Assembly: GCA_964417785.1 (NCBI GenBank)
Contig: CAYQJO010000081.1
Coordinates: 1 to 16,735, forward strand
DNA length: 16,735 nt
Direction: 5' to 3'
Source of the DNA: DAOTUL01 sp034437435
GTDB taxonomy: Bacteria > Chloroflexota > Anaerolineae > Aggregatilineales > Phototrophicaceae
The notes under the pieces were generated by a model. It worked only from the letters and a program-made list of their open reading frames with translations, searched no databases and was not told the origin of the DNA. Shown piece after piece: positions 1 to 5,835 of this stretch; the first letter of the stretch is position 1, and every line of letters starts with the position of its first letter. The position numbers were made by a program, and so were the translations under genes.

Positions 1-2
1 TT

Positions 3-284
3 CTGGATAATGTCGGTGGGTACGGTCTTTCGCAGCGAACGGGCGACCGGTTTCAGCCGGGCGTGTTCGGTGAGCAGCCGACATGGCGTGACGGTGATAC
101 GAATGATCTGGTCGTTGTGGCACTGGATGATCGAATTCATCTTTTTATCAATGGACATCATGGCGGAACACTTGAGCAGGCAGCGATTGCCAGCGAGGTG
201 GGCAATGTGCTGATCAACTTCGATCCAGTGGATACCGCCTGCCAGTTCACCGATACGTGGTTATGGTCCTGGCCCGAAGAATAG
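3..284 (+). CDS. C-terminal fragment of a LamG/jelly-roll-like extracellular protein (5' end outside window)
   Basis: An open frame enters from the left edge and ends at TAG 282-284, leaving about 93 residues. The pattern is aromatic and Gly-rich strands (LDNVGGYGLSQR near the edge), then GDTNDLVVVALDDRIHLFINGHHGG, then EVGNVLINFDP and a Trp-rich end (TDTWLWSWPEE). The 'N-x-L-x-V-x-x-x-x-x-x-I-x-L-F-I-N-G' run resembles the C-terminal half of concanavalin-like (LamG / DUF1080-type) domains that end many secreted or lipid-anchored Chloroflexota proteins. Family membership is inferred from this pattern only. No catalytic residue can be judged because most of the protein is missing. The internal ATG at 63 is not the start, since the domain clearly continues upstream of it. 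A strong hairpin follows 2 bases after the stop, so this is the last gene of its transcript. Function is unknown; glycan binding is a guess. Confidence 0.6.
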   Translation: MDNVGGYGLSQRTGDRFQPGVFGEQPTWRDGDTNDLVVVALDDRIHLFINGHHGGTLEQAAIASEVGNVLINFDPVDTACQFTDTWLWSWPEE

Positions 285-286
285 AA

Positions 287-320
287 AAAGCCTGGTGCAT
301 TGGACACCAGGCTTTGTTTT
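287..320. terminator. Bidirectional intrinsic terminator between convergent genes
   Basis: Perfect 11-bp stem AAAGCCTGGTG (287-297) / CACCAGGCTTT (305-315) with a 7-base loop, followed on the + strand by TGTTTT. On the minus strand the same stem is followed by a T-rich run (complement of the A-run 285-289). It lies between the stop of the left-edge gene (284) and the stop of the minus-strand glycoside hydrolase (338), so it can end both transcripts. Confidence 0.9.
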
Positions 321-337
321 GCTTCGCTAAAGATTGA

Positions 338-1774
338 TTACCCGCCCATCACACGACCGAGTTGGCCGCAAGCCGGGCATGTGCCGTCCGGACGGATGAT
401 GGCATAACCGCCCATCGGGTCATTTGCGATCCCCTCGAAGTTAATATTCCATATAATCATGAGGCGGACCCCGTTGTTGGCGGACCGGCTGGCTGCATCA
501 GCCAACCAGGATGCGTGCTGCGCCAGGGTGACGTTGGCGGCCCAGTTGAAGTTGGCGGGCAGCGGATCAGTGAAGCCTTCTGGCGTCAGATAGCCTAACT
601 CCGTCCAGCAAACCGGCTTATCCGGGAAGAACGCTTTGCCGCGATTGAGCATAGAGCTGAAGTAACGGGTTGGGAACTCACCACGCGGGTCGCCGGCGTT
701 GGTGCCGGGTGATACGATGCCTTCGTTGTAGTGCAGACCAACGCAGTCGAAGTAGGAACCAGCACCGGCCTGAGCCATCTGGCGCATGAAATTATCGTCG
801 TTGACGACCTGACCGGGGAACGCCGCTTCTGCGCCGGTCGGGGCAGGTGCGCCGCTGATGACAATTGTATTCGGGTTGGCGGCTTTAATCGAGTTGAAGG
901 CCGCAGCCAGCAGCCGGGTATAATTGGCACCGCTGATGGTCCCTTCCGGCCACTCACGAGCGATATTGGGTTCGTTCCAGACTTCGATAGCGTCGGCACC
1001 TTTGGCTGCCACCTGGGCCGCGAAGTCGGCGTATGCTGTGATGTAGCTGTCAAAATCACCCATCTGGTCGGTGTAGCCGACGATGCCGATGAGAATCTTG
1101 AAGCCGTTGGCCTGGGCGACGTTTACATAGTCGGCTGCCAGACCTTCGGCATTGTCACCGACATTGTAGCGAAGCTGCTTCTTCACCCAGGTCATGCCGG
1201 ATGAACGCATCGCCTGGATGGCCGGGTCGGTCAGCCAGGTCACATGGCCGCCCAGTTCAAAGGCGCCAGTCGCACCACTACCTGCGATTGGTGCCGGCAG
1301 GTCCAGGTTCGGATCAGCGGTTGCATTCGGGTCTGCTGGATCGGGGGCAGGTGCCGAACCTTCGACATATTCGTCGCAGACGGCGACGGCGGTCAGGTCA
1401 AAGGCGACACGCGCCATGTGGCGGTTGCCCGACATATCGGTGATGCGGAACGTCCAGCCGAAATAGGCGGGGCGCACATCGACCTCAAGTACGTCGCTGT
1501 CACAGCCATAGTCGATGCCATAGGTGTATTCTTCCTGATCGAAGGTGTAGCGCTGCACAAAGGTCAGGTCCACCGACCGCTCCTCTTCGACCGCGGCACG
1601 GGCGGCCAGATAGGCACGCCACAGCGGGTCATTGGGTGTCGGGGTGGGTTCACCACCGAACTGCGCTTGCGCAGGACTTGTAAAATTCAATGAAACAAGA
1701 AAAGCGACCAGCAGCATAGCCAGTGTGAATGCCACACCAACGCCTTGCCACTGTTGTCCGGGCCTCTTGTACAT
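338..1774 (-). CDS. Secreted clan-A (TIM-barrel) glycoside hydrolase, cellulase-like
   Basis: A 478-residue exported glycosidase. Residues 1-37 form a Sec signal peptide: basic MYKRPGQQ, a hydrophobic core at about 12-30, and a cleavage site after SPAQA (A37|Q38). Next come a Pro/Thr linker, a small domain (about 50-135) with two Cys (C91, C133) that could form a disulphide, and an Ala/Pro/Asp linker (138-165). The barrel covers about 170-460. It has the acid/base motif EVWNEPN (E268) and a second conserved Glu in CWTELGY (E392), the expected nucleophile, plus IIWNINFEG near the end. These two Glu define a retaining clan GH-A enzyme of the GH5/GH39 type; the exact family and substrate cannot be read from sequence alone. 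The tail RPDGTCPACGQ carries an unusual CPxC pair (C466, C469). The start at 1774 is preferred over an in-frame ATG at 1822: it has a GGGAGAGG ribosome site just upstream and begins directly with the signal peptide. The nearest gene on this strand ends 101 bases upstream, so a separate promoter is likely. Confidence 0.83.
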   Translation of the reverse strand: MYKRPGQQWQGVGVAFTLAMLLVAFLVSLNFTSPAQAQFGGEPTPTPNDPLWRAYLAARAAVEEERSVDLTFVQRYTFDQEEYTYGIDYGCDSDVLEVDVRPAYFGWTFRITDMSGNRHMARVAFDLTAVAVCDEYVEGSAPAPDPADPNATADPNLDLPAPIAGSGATGAFELGGHVTWLTDPAIQAMRSSGMTWVKKQLRYNVGDNAEGLAADYVNVAQANGFKILIGIVGYTDQMGDFDSYITAYADFAAQVAAKGADAIEVWNEPNIAREWPEGTISGANYTRLLAAAFNSIKAANPNTIVISGAPAPTGAEAAFPGQVVNDDNFMRQMAQAGAGSYFDCVGLHYNEGIVSPGTNAGDPRGEFPTRYFSSMLNRGKAFFPDKPVCWTELGYLTPEGFTDPLPANFNWAANVTLAQHASWLADAASRSANNGVRLMIIWNINFEGIANDPMGGYAIIRPDGTCPACGQLGRVMGG

Positions 1775-1831
1775 ATTTCCTCTCCCACAACATTTGATAG
1801 AGATTTGCATAAGGCTAACCACAGGCGAAGG

Positions 1832-1840
1832 ATTTTACCA
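1832..1840 (-). promoter_or_regulatory. Candidate extended -10 promoter for the glycoside hydrolase
   Basis: On the minus strand TGGTAAAAT (1840 down to 1832) matches an extended -10 element (TGn-TATAAT, one mismatch). No good -35 lies 16-18 bases upstream, which extended -10 promoters tolerate. Transcription would begin near 1825, giving a leader of about 50 bases to the ATG at 1774. That would leave the upstream in-frame ATG at 1822 almost without a leader, supporting 1774 as the start. The call rests on motif match only. Confidence 0.4.
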
Positions 1841-1875
1841 GTATCCACATCGCTTGCGTAGGCCAATCGTAGGAA

Positions 1876-3192
1876 TCAGGCGAATATCGTCGCGGTTTCG
1901 GCTCGCATGGTTTGCAGCCGTCCCAGGAGGTCGGTGTTGTTCTGTTCCGTCAGCACGTCTTCAACCGCGTCGAAGACTTCCAGCAAGGTTTCATCGAACT
2001 CATTGACGCGCTCGCGCAGCAGACGGCGGGCGTCATCATCGCTGGGCGCGGCCAGCAGTTCGTTAATCAGCAGTAATTCCGGCTGCATGTGCGCCTGCAA
2101 CCCCTGGACCACCAGATTGTAGATATTGCGCAGTCGGCTGAGAAGTTCGGTGTTATTGTTGCGTTCCGCTTCCTGCAAGTTGGTCCCCAGAACCGACATG
2201 AAGCTGTCGCCCAGGTAGGATAGATTGGCCTGGATGAACGGTTCGGGATCGTCCATGTTGACCATATGTTGCAGTGCGTTGGCGGCCTGCTGCATTTCGC
2301 CCTGCACCTGTTGGTCAATCGCGCCGGTCAGTTCGACCAACCGGTCGCGGAGTTGCTTCACGCTGTCACCGTGTGCCGATAGCTGCTGGAAGAACTCGTA
2401 ATCAAATGCCGGACGTGCCAGTGCAACGAGCGCCTGTAAATGATCGTCCTCGTCCTGGTAGCGGAGTGCGAGATCGATGAAATCGCTGCGGGTGGCGTTC
2501 TCGCCAAGTTGTTCAATCGCTTCAGAGACTTTGACGATGATGGCGTTCTGTGTCTCCTGGTGCTCAAGCATGGACTGGCCGTAGGTGGACTTTTCCACCA
2601 GACGATTCTGGACGGCAATTACCTGTTGTGCCAGTTCCGTGTGACCGCTCTCCATCACACGCTGCGCCATGATGGTCATGGTCTGGAAGAAGCGTTCATC
2701 AATCTTGTCGTTGTGCTGGTCAATCAGATTGTCGAGGGTGTCCGAGTCGGCGTCGAGGAACTCCTGTACCAGGTCTACCCGTGTCCGTTGTTCGGCCATC
2801 ATCTCCGGCGTGATGCCGTCTGCCTCAAGGATTTGCTCGACCATACCCTGCATGGTGAGGGCGCGTTTGGGGCTGAACATATACCCTTTGAAGTTGTCTT
2901 TGGGCATCTGGTTGAGCAAATCACCGACGATCCGCTCCTGTTCATCTTGCTTGAGATTGAGTTCCATCGGCACATGCACGACCAGGAGTTCTTTATCCGG
3001 ATCGTGATAGAGTAAGGGGCTGGCGATCAGATTGATGGTGCCGCAGTTCGGGCAGGGTGAATTGTTCAGCCGTCCGGTTAGCAAGAGGGTCTTGGCTTCC
3101 GGGTTCTGGCTGGCGTCAATATAGGTGTGGACAGGCGCGTCAAACACCTGACCACAGTTAGAACAACGAATTTGCGCTTGCTGTTGAGACAT
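1876..3192 (-). CDS. CpXC-domain protein with long helical C-terminal region
   Basis: A 438-residue soluble protein. The N-terminal CpXC domain (about 6-125) carries two Cys pairs, C10-x-x-C13 (RCSNCG) and C47-x-x-C50 (PCPNCG), that should bind one zinc ion. It also has the family-typical LLTGRLN and LLYHDPDKELLVVHVP segments. Residues about 130-438 are charged, Gln- and Leu-rich and look almost entirely alpha-helical, with no catalytic motif that I recognise and no membrane segment. CpXC proteins have no established biochemical role, and I do not assign one. The start at 3192 (MSQQQAQIRC) is chosen because an upstream in-frame ATG at 3249 lies inside the histidine kinase gene, while 3192 has GGAG four bases before it and sits 13 bases after the kinase stop. 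It is therefore the third gene of a probable ROK-kinase-CpXC transcript. Confidence 0.85.
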   Translation of the reverse strand: MSQQQAQIRCSNCGQVFDAPVHTYIDASQNPEAKTLLLTGRLNNSPCPNCGTINLIASPLLYHDPDKELLVVHVPMELNLKQDEQERIVGDLLNQMPKDNFKGYMFSPKRALTMQGMVEQILEADGITPEMMAEQRTRVDLVQEFLDADSDTLDNLIDQHNDKIDERFFQTMTIMAQRVMESGHTELAQQVIAVQNRLVEKSTYGQSMLEHQETQNAIIVKVSEAIEQLGENATRSDFIDLALRYQDEDDHLQALVALARPAFDYEFFQQLSAHGDSVKQLRDRLVELTGAIDQQVQGEMQQAANALQHMVNMDDPEPFIQANLSYLGDSFMSVLGTNLQEAERNNNTELLSRLRNIYNLVVQGLQAHMQPELLLINELLAAPSDDDARRLLRERVNEFDETLLEVFDAVEDVLTEQNNTDLLGRLQTMRAETATIFA

Positions 3193-3205
3193 ATCGCTCC
3201 AACTT

Positions 3206-4768
3206 CTACTGTTTGCGCGGGATAGTAAACAAAAAGGTTGATCCGACACCCGGTTGGCTGTCTACATCGATCACGCCACCGTGTGCCTGGATAATCGCTC
3301 TGGATAGATACAGGCCCAGGCCAGTCCCCTGTGTCTTCCGGCTGAGCTTGCCGTCAACACGGAAGAAACGGTCAAAGACGCGCTCCTGATCCTCAGCCGA
3401 CAGACCGACACCCTCGTCCTGGACGTAGACGGTGACGTTCTGGTTGTCATAGTCGCCGCCCATCGTGATCGTCCCCCCGGCAGGTGAATATTTGATGGCG
3501 TTGCCGACCAGATTCTCGATCACCTGACGCAGCCGGGCTTCGTCACCCTGAATAGACGGTAAATTGTCTGCAAACCGCAGTTCCAGGTTGTGTGTGTCGG
3601 TCTGGGTTTTGAACCGTTCCATAACCTGCCCCGCAAGATCATCCAGCCAGACCTCACCCATGTCCAGACTCAATCCGCGCTGTGCCTGTAACTTGCTGGC
3701 GGTGAGCAAGTTCTGGATGAGCGCATCCAGCCGGTCGGCTTCGTCCTCGATCACGGCCAGATTATCATGGATGACCTGCTGGTCCCAGGTGGCATCCGGC
3801 CGGCTGAGTGTAGCAGCGTATCCTTTGATGATGGCAACCGGTGTCTTGAGCTCGTGGGATATGACCGAGATGAAGGTGTTTTGCATCTCTTGCGCCTGCC
3901 GGAAGTTGGTGATGTCGCGTACATTGGCGATGATGTTATCCAGATTGCCATCCTGAGAGAACAGCGGTGCATAGATAATGGCGATGCTGACGTCCAGTCC
4001 GTCTGGACGGTGTAAGTCGCCTTCCACGTAGAACAGGGTCTCATGATCGTGGGGCCAACCGTCGTCTAAACTACTCTGAAGATCATTGCCTTCGAGGTGT
4101 TTCCAGTTCAATACGGTATCCTGATGCTGGCCGATGGCTTCCGCTGCCGACCAGCCGGTCAGACGTTCCAAAGCCCGATTGAACCGCAGAATGTGCAGGT
4201 CTGCGCTCAGGATCATCACGCCGTCAGCACTGTATTCAAGGATCGCAGCCAGCCGTTGGCGCTCCTGGTTGATCTCTTCATAAAGCTGGGCGTTATGGAC
4301 CGCGATGGCGGCTTGATCGGCAAAGCTCTGCAGAACCTGAAGATCGTTGGCGTTGGCGGCACTGCTGTAGCTGCGAAAGACGATCATAATGCCGAGCGGT
4401 TCTTCGGCAAACGATAAGGGTAGGGCCACCGATTGGCGCAGATTCGGGTCGATCTCGTGAGCCATCTCGCGCAGCCTGGCGTTGAAGCTTTCGGCGTCGG
4501 TACCGGCTGCAACGATGCCGGTCAGTTCGTCCAGCATCAGATTCAGTCGTGGCACCAACTCGCGGTCAATACCGCGTGCTGCCCGCACATAATATTTTTC
4601 ATCCGATGCCCGCAGCGCGATCAGGCCGACCTGTCCGGCCAGCATGGCAACCGACGCATACAGCACTCGTTTGAGGACTTCGGACAGTTCAAGTTGTGCA
4701 GTGATGGCCCGTGAGATTTCTAGCAGGAAATCACGTTGGCGGACCCGGAAGTCTGGAAGCATTAACAT
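3206..4768 (-). CDS. Soluble GAF-PAS sensor histidine kinase
   Basis: A 520-residue two-component sensor kinase with no signal peptide or transmembrane helix, so it senses inside the cytoplasm. Domains in order: a GAF domain at about 18-165; a PAS domain at about 172-290 (AILEYSADGVMILSADLHILRFNRALERLTG); HisKA at about 295-362 with the phospho-acceptor H305 in SHELKTP; and HATPase at about 405-518 with N-box N423 (VGNAIKYS), G1 box DEGVGL (451-456), F-box ERVFDRFFR (462-470) and G2 box GTGLGL (481-486). All kinase motifs are intact, so it should be active. No receiver-domain partner is encoded in the window, making it an orphan here. The ATG at 4768 lies 9 bases after the ROK stop, with only a weak ribosome site; a second ATG two codons later (4762) is an equally possible start. 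It is probably co-transcribed with the ROK and CpXC genes. The ligand of the GAF or PAS domain cannot be predicted. Confidence 0.95.
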   Translation of the reverse strand: MLMLPDFRVRQRDFLLEISRAITAQLELSEVLKRVLYASVAMLAGQVGLIALRASDEKYYVRAARGIDRELVPRLNLMLDELTGIVAAGTDAESFNARLREMAHEIDPNLRQSVALPLSFAEEPLGIMIVFRSYSSAANANDLQVLQSFADQAAIAVHNAQLYEEINQERQRLAAILEYSADGVMILSADLHILRFNRALERLTGWSAAEAIGQHQDTVLNWKHLEGNDLQSSLDDGWPHDHETLFYVEGDLHRPDGLDVSIAIIYAPLFSQDGNLDNIIANVRDITNFRQAQEMQNTFISVISHELKTPVAIIKGYAATLSRPDATWDQQVIHDNLAVIEDEADRLDALIQNLLTASKLQAQRGLSLDMGEVWLDDLAGQVMERFKTQTDTHNLELRFADNLPSIQGDEARLRQVIENLVGNAIKYSPAGGTITMGGDYDNQNVTVYVQDEGVGLSAEDQERVFDRFFRVDGKLSRKTQGTGLGLYLSRAIIQAHGGVIDVDSQPGVGSTFLFTIPRKQ

Positions 4769-4777
4769 AAGGCTATC

Positions 4778-5761
4778 TTAATTACCGCGTATTTGTCTGG
4801 CGACTTCGCTCACATCGGTTACACCGCCCTGGGTGACAACCAGGGCCGCCGCGCCGTAAATGCTCACATCCTCACCCAGGGCCGGTGCGGTGATGATGAG
4901 GTCCTGCCAGTAATCGGGTGCAATGGCATGCTGGCGGATCGCCTCGTTCATCGGGTCAAAAAGTATACTGCCCATCGTGCTAACGCCACCGCCGATCACA
5001 ATAATCTCCGGGTTGAACAGGTGGAGCAGGTTGACAATGCCCATACCAATCAGGCGTCCGCTGCGGGTTACGATGTCCAGCGCCAGCGCATCACCCTGAA
5101 GAGCAGCGTCGCCCACAATCTTACCGTCGATGATGTTGAGCTTGCCAGCCACCATATCGCGCATAATCGACGGTTCACCGTCGGTAATCCGGTTGGCGGC
5201 CTGAAGCGCCATATCGGGGCCGGCAGCCTCGGTTTCCAGTGTGCCGACATGGTCGTCCACCCAGATGACAATATGGCCGAATTCGGCAGCCAACCCTTGC
5301 TTACCCAGCAGCAAGCGGTCGTTGGCGATGATCCCGCTGCCGATGCCAGTGCTGATGGTGATGTAGATTGCGTGCTGGTAGCCCTGAGCCGCGCCTAGAC
5401 TGACTTCGGCCAGCGCGGCGACATTGGCGTCGTTGCCGACATAGACGGGCGTATGAAACGCATCCTTTAGAATATCCCCCAGCGGGACATTCGTCCAGCC
5501 CGGCAGGTTTGGCGGGGCCACGATCACACCGGTCTCCGGGTTCAGGGGGCCGGGAGCCGATATACCGATGCCGGCGACCTGATCCGGATCATCGGGAACG
5601 ACCTGCGCAATCAGGTACTTGATCCGTTGCAAGGTAGGTTCCAGACCTTCGTCGGCCCGAGTCAGGGTTTCGACACGATCCAGAATGGTAAGGTGTTCGT
5701 CCAGGCGGGCCGCCCGTATACGTGTTCCGCCCAGATCAACACCAATGACAAATTGAGACAT
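4778..5761 (-). CDS. ROK-family sugar kinase-like protein lacking the zinc motif
   Basis: A 327-residue member of the ROK (repressor, ORF, kinase) family. It has the ATP phosphate loop VIGVDLGGTRIRAARL (5-20), the sugar-binding and catalytic segment VYVGNDANVAALAE with catalytic D111, the second phosphate loop ISTGIGSGI (136-144) and the adenosine segment VIGGGVS near the C-terminus. It has no N-terminal helix-turn-helix, so it should be a kinase (glucokinase or fructokinase type) rather than a NagC/XylR-type repressor. Oddly, after the conserved FGH (H163) the usual CxCGxxGCxE zinc site is replaced by a Cys-free stretch (IWVDDHVGTLETEAAG). The aligned Glu after GTLE is kept while all three Cys are lost. 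The start at 5761 has GGGAG at 5767-5771, five bases upstream, and is preferred over the ATG at 5773. It leads a probable operon with the histidine kinase (9-base gap) and CpXC gene, and is divergent from mutS. The substrate is unknown. Confidence 0.85.
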   Translation of the reverse strand: MSQFVIGVDLGGTRIRAARLDEHLTILDRVETLTRADEGLEPTLQRIKYLIAQVVPDDPDQVAGIGISAPGPLNPETGVIVAPPNLPGWTNVPLGDILKDAFHTPVYVGNDANVAALAEVSLGAAQGYQHAIYITISTGIGSGIIANDRLLLGKQGLAAEFGHIVIWVDDHVGTLETEAAGPDMALQAANRITDGEPSIMRDMVAGKLNIIDGKIVGDAALQGDALALDIVTRSGRLIGMGIVNLLHLFNPEIIVIGGGVSTMGSILFDPMNEAIRQHAIAPDYWQDLIITAPALGEDVSIYGAAALVVTQGGVTDVSEVARQIRGN

Positions 5762-5775
5762 GTGGACTCCCATGG

Positions 5776-5804
5776 TTGTAGCGGGTAAATGGCACTGCTA
5801 GAAT
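5776..5804 (+). promoter_or_regulatory. Candidate sigma70-type promoter for mutS in the ROK/mutS divergent region
   Basis: TTGTAG (5776-5781) and TAGAAT (5799-5804) are spaced by 17 bases, a good match to the housekeeping consensus. Transcription would start near 5811, giving a leader of about 25 bases before the mutS ATG, with GAGAG at 5827-5831 as ribosome site. The 74-base spacer must also hold the promoter of the divergent ROK operon, so the two are probably overlapping; I found no equally good minus-strand match. Confidence 0.4.
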
Positions 5805-5835
5805 ATCACAAATCATAGTCCAAACTGAGAGCAAA

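Noticed and set aside
10..213. Open frame in frame 1 at the left edge
   Set aside because: The overlapping frame 3 reading is continuous to the edge, has strand-like domain pattern and ends next to a terminator. This one does not resemble a protein family.
3193..3249. Upstream ATG (3249) as the start of the CpXC protein
   Set aside because: It would lie inside the histidine kinase coding end and add residues foreign to the family. The ATG at 3192 has a GGAG site and a 13-base gap to the kinase stop.
5762..5835. Minus-strand promoter TTGGAC / TATTCT for the ROK operon
   Set aside because: The two hexamers are only about 12 bases apart, too close for a sigma70 promoter.
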